NCBI RefSeq assembly: GCF_020085105.1
Contig: NC_058064.1
Span: 15,603,501 to 15,667,500 of the forward strand
Direction of reading: 5' to 3'
Length of the DNA stretch: 64,000 bases
DNA from: Siniperca chuatsi
Taxonomy: Eukaryota > Chordata > Actinopteri > Centrarchiformes > Sinipercidae
The position numbers and the translations under genes were made by a program. Shown here piece after piece: positions 26,627 through 40,649 of the stretch. Below the pieces are notes generated by a model. The model was not told the origin of the DNA. It searched no databases and worked only from the letters and a program-made list of their open reading frames with translations. How positions within the stretch are numbered: position 1 is the first letter of the stretch; every line of letters begins with the position of its first letter.

Positions 26627-27480
26627 CTTGCCTGTACTGTAGCTGTTACCCTAGCAGTTTAGGTGTGAATGTCCAAGTGTTTGCATTTGTCTAATCTTTA
26701 ACTTGAAAGGACAAAGTCAGCTTCTATAGTGGAATAAAAGCAGCTTAACGCAAATTCTTTCTACATGATCTTGTAATATGAACACACACGCCTTGAGATT
26801 CAAACCTGTGTTACAGAAGACTCAGTTTATTTCCAAAAACAAAACTCTTAAACTTCTCTTCCATTCAAAATTGAGGTAGTTCCAAGTGTGAACTTGTAAA
26901 AACTATGCAAAGCAAGAAAAGCTACTCTGGTGAAATCCAGGGAGACATCTTGCCACAAGATGTTCATAAAGCTCCCTGCAGCGCACCTATAGAAGGCCAA
27001 AAACCTTCAGCTTCTGCACTTCAAAGAGTGCAATCTATATATGCTCAAAGGGAGGGAAATCATGTGTGTGCATATGCCTGCATTATATGCATGTGTGTTC
27101 CTACTTGTGACAGAAAGCCACATATTTGCAACAACAAAGCGGCTCGGTTTTAAGGGTGCCTGCTAATATCACCTTTTTATTACCTCAACCAACCACTTGT
27201 ACACAATACATATATCACCCAAATGGCACAAAAGCAGCACAACCAGATCCTGTATATAGCCTGCAGCAAACACTTACTTAACATACAGTCAACACTGCAG
27301 CCAAAACCTATTCAACAGAAATTTCTATATTTACTCTGCAATGTGATACATCACAAGTGGTGACTCAAATTTCCATCTTTAACACATTTTATCACCTTGT
27401 TTGCATGTACTTAGACATGTAACTGCCACGAAAAGCGAGAATCTCCTCACAGAAAAAAAAACTTGAAAAATTTGTCTTAC

Positions 27481-30400
27481 CTGAGACGGAAATGGTCATG
27501 GGTGCTTCCAGGGTCCTGTCATTGTCCAGGTCCCTGCTCAACCTCAGATCCCCAGTGTCCTCGTTCAACAGCAGCAAGCTGAGCTCATTTCCAGATTCAA
27601 ACTTGTACCGTAGCTTATCCGACACATCTGGGTCATGAGCTGGTACCTTTCCTATTATTCCTGATGGAAAACTGTTAGACTTGTTGGTGATGTAGTTGTT
27701 GAAAATAATCTCAAAGTTCTGCAGCACAGGCTCATTGTCATTCATGTCTACAAGGCGGATGTGCACAGTGGCCCGACTCACTAGTGGAGCTGAGGTGGCC
27801 TGGACTACAATGACATACTCTGTTTTAGTCTCATAATCCAGGTCTGTGAGTGCTGTGAGGTCGCCATTAAAAATGTCTAGCTGGAAAACTTCTGGAATAT
27901 TCCCTTCCACAATCTGGTACATGATCTGAGCATTGGTGCCCTCGTCAGGGTCGGTGGCAGTGATCCGAGCCACGACGGACCCCACTGGGCTGTTCTCCTC
28001 CACATCAATGAACAGCTCATCCTTCTCAAACACTGGAGCATTGTCATTTATGTCTTGGACAACCACATGAATGGGAACAGCTGCTTTCAGAGGCGGAACC
28101 CCGCTATCCACAGCAAAGGCCTTCAGATTGTAAACAGGAACATTCTCTCGGTCCAGTTTGCGATAGGTTCTGATGATACCAGACGAACGCTCTATGATGA
28201 AATCACCCTCTCCGTCATCGCCACCCTGAAACGTATAGGTCACCCTGCCATTCAAGCCAGAATCTCTATCTGAAGCAGAGATCTGGAGAACGCTGGTGTG
28301 GACAGGTGCATCTTCAAATACAGTCCCCTGGTACATATCCCTAAGAAACTGAGGAGCATTATCATTGGCATCAAGGATGATAATCTCCACATAGGTGGTA
28401 TCAGATTTCTGAGGGATGCCATTGTCTCTGGCAATGATGGCTAATGTGTAAGAGGCCTGGTCTTCATAATCAATCTCCATTTGTGTTGTGATGGCACCTG
28501 TATCCGGGTCAATTTTAAACTGAGGAACATTGTCCTCCATCACGTACGTGATGCGAGCATTTTCCCCCGTGTCCTCGTCCGTCGCACTGATCACCACCAC
28601 AGTGGAGCCCACTGGTTTTTCTTCACTGACCATCACCTGGTAGTTGGCACTTTGGAAAACGGGCCGGTGTGTATTGGCGTCCGTCACATTGATGAACACC
28701 TGAGCAGTGTCGTAGCGTGTTCCATCACTAGCTGTGACTGTCAGGACATATTGGCGTTCTTGCTTGTAGTCCAAGGGGAGGGCTAAGGTGATGAGACCGC
28801 CGCCACTCTGACTAGTGATGGCAAAGCGGTTCCTGGTGTTGCCACTGGAGATCTGATAGGTCACCACACTGTTGACGTCCCTGTCCACAGCCGTCATTGT
28901 CAGTACGCTGGTCCCCACGACAGCATCTTCATTGATCTTCAGCGAGTAGGTCTTCTCTGTAAATGTGGGTACGTTGTCATTCACATCAAGCACTGTGATG
29001 CTGACGCTAGCCGAGGAGGACATCACAGGAATCCCATGATCTCTTGCCTCTATGCCGAAGGTGTAGAAGTCAGTGGTCTCCCTGTCAAGCTCCTCACTCA
29101 CTGTAATCCAGCCTGTACTATTGTTAATGGTGAACGGAAAACCAGGCGTGGTGTCAGTTAACCGGTATTCCAAACGGGAGTTTTCTCCTGAATCACCATC
29201 AATTGCTTGAATGTGGATCACAGAGTAACCAATGGCCACATTTTCCAACACAGTAGCCTGGAAAGGTGTGCTGACAAACATGGGGGCATTGTCGTTCATG
29301 TCCACCACTTGCACCACCACCATCCCTGTGCCATTTATCAGAGGAGGCCTGCCACCGTCCTGAGCCTTAATTCTCAAATTATACTCCCGAATCATCTCAT
29401 AGTCCAGAGGATTGATGACATCAATCACACCGGTGGGGGAGTGAATGTAGAACTGTCCTTTAACATTGCCACTGATGATGCTGTAATGAACTTTGCCATT
29501 GTTCCCCTCATCTTTGTCCGTAGCTTCCACCTGGATGACTTTGGTGTTGACTGCCACATTCTCTGGGACCTGTACAACATACCTCTTTTCACAGAACTGT
29601 GGGTAGTTGTCATTCTCATCCTCAACAGAGATGTGGACAGTGGCGGTGGCACTGCGGGGACCTGGGTCTTTGCCCTGGTCGTTGGCCTCAACAATCAGCT
29701 GGTACTGGGCCCGGGTCTCCCTGTCAGGCCGCTCTCTGATCCTCACCAGGCCGTTCCGGGAATCAATTTCAAACACAGAGTTTACTCCATCGGCGTTCAC
29801 AATTTTATAAACCATGTTGGCGTTGGAGGGAGCGTCCCCATCAGTGGCCCGGACTGTCATCACTTCAAACCCCACTTCTACATTCTCACGGATGCTAACA
29901 CGGTATTCAGTTTGCTCAAACACCGGACTATGGTCATTAGTGTCACTCACAGTGACTGTGAGGTAAGAAGTGGCAGATCTTTTTGGGGAGCCATTGTCAG
30001 TTACAGTGACTTTGAAAACATGGGTGTCTTTGACTTCTCTGTCTAGTGATTGGATGGTTGTTATGCTCCCTGTCTGAGAATCAATGTCGAAAAAGTCATT
30101 GGACCTGCTGTCAAAAAAGGCTTCCATGCTGTACTCCAGCCTCCCTGCCTCCCCATCATCCGAGTCAGTGGCTTTTAGCGTGATAACCCGCGTGCCCGCA
30201 GGCTCATTCTCGGGCACGGACACCTGATAGTTGGGAAGCTGGAACTGGGGAGACGCGTTTACCTGTCGCTTACCCCTGCGGATCAATTTGCCAGGCTTTC
30301 TCAGGACGGTTTTTGAGAAGGATCCATGTTGTTTGGGCACTTTTACAAGCGTCAAACTCAGCTGCACAGAGAGCCTGCCGCCTGGAGAGCTGTGCAACGC

Positions 30401-31039
30401 GCAGTGCAAATTCACCTCGTTCTGTCCTCTGTGCTCAAGACATAAGTCACTGGCGAGGAACAAATCCCCATGCCTGAACACTGCGCTCAACTCTTTTCCA
30501 ACACAGATGGTGTCTAAAAAGGCGGTGTTCCGCGTAAAGGTAGGCAAAAGTTCTGTTACATTTAAAAGCAATTTACCTGCGGGTAAGCAGGAAGTTGCCT
30601 CCAGTTTTGAAAGGTGTTTAATGTGAATGTCTGGCTTACCTGACGCTTTCTTTCTCTTGTATTTAATAAAACAGTCTTGGCCGTGGACAAACACATTAAA
30701 CTGTGTCAGAATAACGTCTCCAGATGCTGAGGAACCTGTTCTGAAATAAACAGACGCAGGGTTCCTCGTTGTGTGCGCACACTGAACTTTGTGGGACAGA
30801 CGGATAACCCCGTCGTGCCTCTCAACTTGGAAAAAGCTCTGGATGAATGTAGTAGATAAAGTCCTGTCAATTTTATAAGTCCATCCAGGGCCGAGCGACA
30901 GGTTTGTCAAAAGTGTCCCGGGCTGTAAAGTCTCCGAAAGGTGCATCTCCAAACATCCCGCAAGCGGCACGCTGAACAGGACACAAACCAACATCCAACA
31001 CATCGACAGCTCCATGCTTTTAAACCTGCCAAATCCCAT
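27481..31039 (-). CDS. celsr1: Cadherin EGF LAG seven-pass G-type receptor 1, first coding exon (partial)
   Basis: This is the N-terminal 1186 residues of a Flamingo/CELSR adhesion GPCR, a plasma-membrane homophilic adhesion protein of planar cell polarity. A signal peptide lies at about residues 9-29. A cysteine-containing N-terminal region runs to about 253, and a basic RRGKR (254-258) resembles a furin site. Nine cadherin repeats run from about 264, separated by DTNDHSP, DENDNYP, DMNDNAP, DVNDNVP, DANTHRP, DANDNAP, DINDNAP and DMNDNEP. The fifth linker, DANTH, departs from the calcium-binding DxNDN form, as it also does in mammalian CELSR1. The frame ends one base into a codon at a GTAAGA donor at 27480, matching the family's huge first exon. 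EGF, laminin-G, GAIN and seven-helix parts are outside the window. Repeat wording is closest to CELSR1; whether it is fish 1a or 1b cannot be told. The Met at codon 9 (31015) has a better initiation context (A at -3, G at +4) than the first Met. Confidence 0.93.
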
Positions 31040-31450
31040 TCAACTTCACTGAAACTCCTCCGCAAAAGCATTAACTCTCCCTCTCCCAACACCGCGTTTT
31101 ACTTTTATCCCTCATTGTGAAGTTTTAACGTGGAAAAAGACGCTTGGTATCCATAGTATCAGTGTATCCACGGCGCGCAGCGGCTGCGTTAACCCACACT
31201 GAGTTTAAAATGAGTACAAAATGGCTCCGTGGCTCTCCTCCTCCTCCTCCTCTCCTCCTCAGAGGCTTATTACCATAAATCTGCTGTGTTCCCCCTCTGG
31301 GACGCTTTCACGGGGGGGCTTTTTTTTTCTCATGGAGATTTAGGAAGTACCACTGACCAATGCGCGCAAGGACATTGTTATTACAATAGGCTGAGAGTTG
31401 GGTAAAATTCCTAATGCGTGTTTGAGTGTCGCTCCCTCTTCAACTTCTAT
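31040..31450 (-). promoter_or_regulatory. celsr1: celsr1 5' untranslated region and likely promoter
   Basis: The sequence directly upstream of the celsr1 start is locally GC/CpG-richer than its surroundings (GGCGCGCAGCGGCTGCG near 31170). It carries a CTCCTC tract at about 31235-31262 and a CCAAT in ACCAATGCGCGC near 31355. No TATA box in a convincing position and no upstream splice acceptor were identified, so the transcription start is undefined. The assignment follows from position. Confidence 0.45.
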
Positions 31451-33913
31451 TTGTTGAAGCAGTTTTAAGCAGTGATGGTACATTAAAAAAGACATAAAAG
31501 TAGTTGAACTAAGACCTCAAGTCCACCATTTTTTAAAAATTATTTTTCAGCCCCTCAACACAACTTCAATAAGCTGCTCATAATGTAATAAAAAGGTGGA
31601 CTGAGTTCAACTAGTTACATCATCATTCATATAACCAGCAAACCATACGAATGTTACAGCTGTATAAACCAAATTATCAGTTTATTATTACTTTCAGTAT
31701 ATGATTGTGTTCTTGTGTTCATGGTGAGATTGTTGAATGGTCATTACATAGTAATATCTTTAGCATGGCATGTCTCTCTCAGAAAATAAGCATGATTTCT
31801 TCTAGATAAGCTTACAAAACTGATGGTGAATAATATTAGATAACCCTCTATTACATATCTAATATATTTTTTCTTTTTGTTTTGGGACCTTTTCATTTTT
31901 AAAGTATTGCATAATGGTATATCAACAAAACCTTTTTTTTAATTTCTTACTGTTATTAGTGTTGTTTGAGGCTTTATGTTCTCTGTATTCTAATCACATT
32001 TGTTTTTCCCCACAAGAAAACCAGTTTTAAGCTGACAGATGACTAACAGGGAAACTTTTCAAATATTACCAAAAATGTAATTTCTTCTGGGAAAACAGAC
32101 AATATGATGAAGTCAAATTTGTTGATTAGACTATGCCGTGGATTCATTAGGATATCCAGTATGTTGTTTGTGCAAAACAATGCTGACTCGAGAACAACAG
32201 GTTCATCCTGGAGGTTAATCTTGTATAATAGCGCCTCCCTGTGGACCAATAACTGTAGAACAACCAATGCACAAATACACACTGTATTTTCAAAAGTGTA
32301 TAATAACTCTGGACGGAATATTTAGGTATTACAGGCTAATGAAAAAAAAGTCAACACATCACTTATTAGGTTTATTCACTCATTCGTAAATGTTCAAGTA
32401 TTTGCAGTCTGTAGTTAAGGAAGGACTCATGTTCCACGACCTACAACAATGCCAACTGAAGAGAAAAGGCACTTTTTTTTCTTTTTTTTCTTTAAATGAA
32501 TCAATATGCATGACAGCATAAAACAGTTGAGCAATAAGATGAACAATTTCATTGTCTTTTCAATTATTTAGAACAATTGAACCAAGTGGCACATTTTGTT
32601 AAAAACCGTCTCAAAATGTGACTGACGTGTAAAAGAGCTTAAATAACAAATAAAACCATATTTGGGTTTTTTTTGTTTCTTATTCAGTTGCTTGTAACTT
32701 GGCATGTTTCTCCTATGTTTACCATCAACTGGCTTCTGAACATAATTTCTCCTTAGAGGAGAAGACTTCAAAACAACACAAAAAAGGGTGCAGAGTGAAT
32801 ACTCCAAAGAACAAACAGAAAGAAAAGTTATCTTGTTTTGTGACAATGATTCAATGAACCAAGTGGAGGTGTCATAACTCAACAAAAGAGGATTTTCATT
32901 AGTCTTAGAGGTTTGCAGTTGGCACAGAGGCAGGGTGAACATGACTGACAGTCAATCAGAAAAAGGTACAGGAGGCAAATTCATGGAAAATATGAGCAGC
33001 CTCAGATGATAAGAAAAGCTACAGTAAATGACAAGCTTGAATCCCATTATACTGAACAAACAAGAGAATATCACAGTTACTTTCATTCACAGATGAGTCA
33101 AGAGGGCCAAAAAAAATGTGTCATGTCCACCATCTCTGGACCCACAAGTGACCCTGCTAGCTTAGAGTCAAATCCCACCATCCATTCCATTTGCCTGGGT
33201 CACAGGTTTCCTACTATTACGATACAGAAAACATCAGTAAAGAGCTCAGACTACCAGAGTCCTTGAAAAACACAGCCTTTCTTCCAGGCCACAGGTCATA
33301 ACATTGAGTACTGTATGGAGACAAAAACTCTACTAATATATTTTGAAGGGTGGAATGTTTTCCATCTATGGAAATATTTTAGAGCTGAATACTTTTTAAA
33401 AAGGTGAGCTTGATTTTGATTTCTGAACTCCAATTCCAAAGGGTAACCACAATTCTGGCAATTATCCTCCAGCACGTCTTAGATGGAAATTATTTTGAAA
33501 ATACATCCAGCACTCCAGATCTAGTACATCATTATCCAACAGTCTTTTTTCTTTCTTTTTTTGCCTTAAATAACCTTATGCCAAGGTGCAGGTCTTCTTT
33601 GCAAACAATAGCAGCAGATCTTATGACATCATGAACGTTAAATGACAACCCATGTATATTACAAGCTGAAACAAACATACTGTACCTGACGATGATTGCT
33701 GTGGTGTCAGTGTAGATCTATTTAGTAATGTTAGATGTAAAAGCGAATAGTCGGAAACGTCATCGTATCTAAACACAAAATACTAAAAGCAGTACAGGAA
33801 TCCCTTTTTTGCTTGTGTTATCGATACTGTTGATGCGTCCAAGTTTAAAAACAATCAACCGTTTACAGCCTCCAGAACAGGCACTATGTCACAAAGCCCT
33901 GTCTAAGAGACAG
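31451..33913. other. Intergenic spacer between trmu and celsr1
   Basis: A/T-rich sequence with no recognisable gene. Short homopolymer runs occur near 32471-32493. The 3' end of trmu transcripts probably falls near 33890-33913. Confidence 0.6.
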
Positions 33914-33919
33914 TTTATT
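33914..33919 (-). terminator. trmu: Candidate trmu polyadenylation signal (AATAAA)
   Basis: TTTATT on the plus strand reads AATAAA on the trmu strand, 57 bases after the stop codon. The position is plausible for a short 3' UTR. Cleavage has not been confirmed. Confidence 0.5.
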
Positions 33920-33975
33920 TTCATAAACTGGGTGCTCTACCTAAAGTACCACCACGCCCGGGCTGTGAGGTCATC

Positions 33976-37085
<3,110 letters not shown>

Positions 37086-37290
37086 GTTTTCTAACTATAG
37101 TCCTTTCTATTAATACTATTTTTCTTATATAACTAAGAAAAGTTAGCTAACTGCTCTCCATTGCCACTTCCAGGGGCAGCCATGTTTGCGGTCCGTTTAA
37201 TAATAACGTCCGACTAAAAACACGATTAAAACTGGAACTACTACGCTGGTGGGAGCCGCCAAAATTGTAACACTGCAAACATCACGGAGC
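37086..37290 (-). promoter_or_regulatory. trmu: trmu promoter region with ETS- and YY1-like motifs
   Basis: Just upstream of the trmu start there is an ETS-type GGAAGTGGC (minus strand; 37163-37171) and a YY1-like GCAGCCATGTTTG on the plus strand (37176-37188). Such pairs are common in TATA-less housekeeping and mitochondrial-gene promoters. The assignment rests on motif and position only. Confidence 0.45.
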
Positions 37291-37499
37291 TGTCACTCTT
37301 TAAAGTAGCTGAAAAACCCAAACAAATAGTAAGGTCAGTGGGAAATAAGCCTAATAGACTGAACATACATTTTGGTTAATTTAACGACTCTTTCGTAAAA
37401 AGTAGGTTTTGTAATCCAACGTTCATTAGCTTGTCTTAATAAATCTGTAAAGGTACGTGGACTGCTCACATGTCCAGTATCGGCATAGACCAGTTAAAC

Positions 37500-38285
37500 C
37501 AGACCTGGGCATTGTACGGTCCCCGGGCCACATACGGCTCTGACCGGCCCGCTTAAGGTTAATCGGAAATTACAAAATAAACATGTTACCTAATGCATGG
37601 ACTAAAACTGCATTGCTTTTAGTTTGAAGTTGTTTTTATTCACGTACGTAATGACACATTAAGTATATCAAGACGCGCACATGATTAGATCCTTGTCACA
37701 AGCAAATGACAAGACGACTTTACCCCTCAAAAATGTCTTGTTCTGCTAAAAAAAGAAAGGTAGATGCCGAATGCAGGCGTTTCAACAAAAAATGGACTGC
37801 TAAGTACTTATTTATTGAAGTCGGAGGTAAAGCCGTGTGTTTAGTTTGCGGGGAGCAGATCGCTGTGTTTAAGGACTATAACTTGAGCCGGCATTACGAG
37901 ATGAAACACGCGGAGAAATACAAAAACTTGACTGATGCTGAAAGGGCGCGGACATCGGAAGCTTTGCTAGCTAAGCTGCAAAAGCAGCAAGGCTTTTTTT
38001 ACCAAGCTTCACGCATCCAGGGATGCTGCAACCAAGACCAGTTTTCTGATATCCCACAAAATCGCTAAAAACAATAAGCCATTCTCGGAGGGGGAATTTG
38101 TCAAAGAGTGTTTGGTGGACTCTGCAGCACTAATATGCCCTGACAAAAAAGGAGCATTTGAACAATTGAAGTCCCGCCGTCCAGGCGAACCGTGACGAGT
38201 AGGATCGAGGAAATTGCGGGGAATTTGGAGCTTCAGCTGCAACGCGAAGTGGCAAGTTTTGACTTCTTCTCCTTGGCTTAACAAT
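37500..38285 (+). mobile_element. Truncated hAT-type DNA transposon relic
   Basis: The left end, CAGACCTGGGCATTGTACGG followed by TCCCCGGGCCACATACGGC, resembles the terminal sequence of Charlie-like hAT elements (CAG-start; 'gggccacatgcggc' block). The interior encodes the start of a BED-finger transposase, described separately. No matching inverted right end is seen downstream, so the element is 3' truncated. It sits between trmu and the dehydratase-like gene, near the expected promoter of the latter. Confidence 0.7.
37733..38280 (+). pseudogene. Broken hAT transposase (GTF2IRD2/ZBED-like N-terminus)
   Basis: The intact N-terminal part carries a nuclear-localisation-like KKRK and a BED-type zinc finger, with CLVC followed by a downstream HYEMKH histidine pair. 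This is typical of the hAT transposase domesticated in mammals as GTF2IRD2 and of many fish 'GTF2I repeat domain-containing protein 2-like' predictions. The frame is lost after about 100 codons at a T7 run near 37988. Similarity continues in another frame (HKIAKNNKPFSEGEFVKEC) to a TGA near 38193. It then resumes in a third frame (RIEEIAGNLELQLQREVASF) to a TAA at about 38280. The central RNase-H-like catalytic core and the C-terminal dimerisation domain are absent. It is a dead copy and not a domesticated gene. Confidence 0.8.
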
Positions 38286-38569
38286 TTCCCACCTCTGAGC
38301 TAAACTCGTTAAATAATAATTATATAACTATTTACCATATTCTTCGTATTTTGTAAATGTAAGGATGAATGAGAGGGTAGTGTTCAGGGCAGATGTGAAA
38401 TCCTATAAAAATTTTATAAAATCATTAAAACTACTGTTAATTGAAACAAATATTGTAATTATTATTATTATATAGACCATTAATTTATGAAATACATATT
38501 AACAGCCTAAAATGGAGGCTACACAATGAAAATCTATTCCTGATATTAAACTGTGTGTCTCTGACACAG
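38286..38569. other. A/T-rich spacer upstream of the dehydratase-like coding exons
   Basis: No repeat or motif is recognised. The end of it (about 38551-38569) looks like a polypyrimidine tract and acceptor, so a non-coding first exon of the following gene probably lies upstream and was not identified. Confidence 0.4.
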
Positions 38570-40227
38570 ATGGGGGAGATGTCTGCAGACGCCGTCACCC
38601 TGGATCTGCTGAGAGAAGCCAGCGAGACAGTGAGAAGCAGCCCACTGGGTGTCATCAACACTCCCATGATCCCCTGGTGCCAGACAACCCTGCCTCTCAA
38701 CATCCACTGCAACATCCACATCAAACTGGAGAACATGCAGAGAACTGGTTAGAGGAAACCACTCTGATTCACCTCACACAACCACATCTTGCAATTCTCT
38801 AGTGATTGGTCATTACTTAACTGCTACTCCTTACTTACATTTAATTGACAGGGTCGTTTAAGATCAGAGGAGTGGCCAATCAGTTTGCCAGGAGACCGAA
38901 GGGTGGTCATTTTGTCACCATGTCTGCTGGGAACTATGGGAAGTCTTTTGCATACGCCTCAAAACACTATGGGTCAAAGGGCAAGGTGGTGATGCCGGAA
39001 ACTGCCCCTGCGTCCAGATCCATCCTCATACAGGTTAGAGGTGATCTGCTGACCCGACTGAAAAACACAGATTACAAAACCTCAAAGCCATCAGGCAGGA
39101 ACTCGTATCATAAATCCTTCAGTTGTAGTTGTACTCATTGATGAAAGTTTCGTTCTCGTCCTCAGAGTTTCGGGGTTGAGGTGGAGCGAGCTCCCACCTC
39201 CAGTCTGATGAATGTGGTGAACCGCTGCGTTCGGGAGGACAACATGACCTTCCTGCACCCCTACGATGACCTGGATCTAATAGCAGGACACGCCAGGTAC
39301 ACTCAGGACTGACTGAATTTTGGATTATTCAAAATGACTTCAAAAACAATAACGTGTTGAAAGAAACAGGGTGATTCAGGGCTCAATAACTGAAAATGCA
39401 CCATTCTACCATGTCGTCGCTGTTGATTCACTGTGTTGTCATTTTTTGTTCCATAGGTGTATGATGGAGACTTATATCACTGTGATTCAAAAGTATCAGT
39501 ATTTAAGCTGATAGTCTAAACCTGTGTGTGTCCAGTCTAGGTATGGAGGTGCTGGAGGTGATGCCCGAGCCCGATGTGGTGGTGGTGTGCTGTGGTGGAG
39601 GGGGGCTGCTGGCCGGTGTAGCTGCTGCCATCAAACTGTCAGGCTGTGAGAAGACCAGAATCTACGGCGTGGAACCGGAAGGAGGTAAAACTAATGCAGA
39701 GGAGTAAAAGCGTCCCCTGCAGTATTAGCTTCACATGATGAGCCCCCAGGCATCCTAGCAGCTCAGTGAACTTGGGCTGGTTGTGAGTTTGTGTTTCTCT
39801 TTAAACTCAGCCTGCACCATGTACAAAAGTTTGATTGAGAAGAAGCCAGTGGGCATGGACAGCAAGAGCATCGCCTCGGGACTTGCGCCGCCTTTTGCAG
39901 GTATCACGCAAGTTGTTTCTGTCAATCTTTCTCTCCATTGCTTTAAATTAAGACTCTTAAGTCTGTTGCAATCTTTACATCCCAGGCACACTGCCCTTCG
40001 AGTTGTGTCTGCGTTACGTGGAGGGGGTCGTCCTTATAAACGATGAAGAGATCAAGGCAGCAGTGTCCACCCTCTACAGGTCCGGACTCGTGGTGGAGCC
40101 GTCGGGCTCCGCCGCGTTCGCTGCCATCGTTAACGACAAGATACCTGAGCTGGAGGAGAAGAACGTGGTGTGCATCCTCAGCGGGGGGAACGTCAGAAAA
40201 GACGAGCTCGCTAACTTCCCAGACTGA
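38570..40227 (+). CDS. PLP-dependent serine/threonine dehydratase-like enzyme (fold type II)
   Basis: Six coding exons (38570-38747, 38852-39033, 39166-39296, 39536-39684, 39811-39900, 39986-40227) join in phase to 323 residues, the normal size for serine racemase or threonine ammonia-lyase. Lys63 in GSFKIRG is the expected PLP Schiff-base lysine, GGGGLLAG (184-191) the phosphate-binding loop, and LSGGN (308-312) the pyridine-nitrogen contact. The family removes ammonia from serine/threonine or racemises serine. The substrate-loop motif is SAGNYGKS (84-91). Serine racemase has Ser-Ser-Gly-Asn-His there and needs the second Ser for racemisation, so Ala here suggests ammonia-lyase chemistry (inference). 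The motif GHASLGMEV (161-169) also departs from the usual GQGT. The first exon begins immediately after a CACAG acceptor, so the ATG is at an exon start and an upstream non-coding exon is likely. I do not know an established symbol. Confidence 0.88.
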
Positions 40228-40573
40228 CAGATGTACTATAATGTGACTTTTTCTCACAAGTCTTAGAAGAAGAGGAAATACTATTCAGGTCTTCATATTT
40301 GGAAGAACAAAATACTTTCAGTGCCATTTTGTGTGTAAATGTCGTCAGTCTAACTACATAAGGCAGTGAGTTTCTGTTGTAAGAGAATATTTGTTTAGGA
40401 AGTGGAGATGAATCACGATGAAATGAGTTTATCTATGAACCATAGTATGAATTTTTACTAATTTTCTGTAACCAACCACTCTTGTTAAGCATTTACAGCG
40501 CTGTAATTTCAAGCAGATTGATATACATTTCAATGTAATTCTTTCTCCAGTGTATGCAACTGCAGCCTGTTTT

Positions 40574-40649
40574 AATAAACACCAAATCCTGTCATTGAGA
40601 GTATGCAAATGTTGTGCTCTCAGAAAATCTGAAAATGAAATTGAATAAA
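40574..40649 (+). terminator. Candidate polyadenylation signals of the dehydratase-like gene
   Basis: AATAAA occurs at 40574-40579 and again at 40644-40649, about 350-420 bases after the stop codon. Both positions suit a short 3' UTR. Confidence 0.55.

Larger units (their letters stand above)
1..27480 (-). other. celsr1: celsr1 intron 1 (5' part), no exon recognised
   Basis: The large celsr1 exon ends in a splice donor at 27480 on the minus strand, so this stretch should be intronic. The next CELSR1 exon encodes the end of cadherin repeat 9 and the following EGF-like region. It would appear as a long cysteine-rich minus-strand frame, and none is present, so the intron probably runs past the window edge. 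A long first intron is usual for CELSR genes. The contents are A/T-rich unique sequence, (CA)n/(TG)n tracts and the transposon relics listed separately. The stretches 1-4200, 5650-8460, 12380-14650, 21240-26360 and 26640-27480 show nothing else I can name. A small gene nested on either strand cannot be excluded. Confidence 0.75.

Noticed and set aside
26865-26885. A let-7-like GAGGTAGTT string
   Set aside because: The match stops after the first half of the let-7 seed region and there is no complementary arm to form a precursor hairpin, although let-7 genes are linked to this region in human.
29207-30046. A 279-codon open frame on the plus strand opposite celsr1
   Set aside because: It is fully antisense to the conserved cadherin-repeat exon, is His/Val/Asp-rich in a way that mirrors the repeat codons, and resembles no protein family. 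Open antisense frames are common in long, codon-biased exons.
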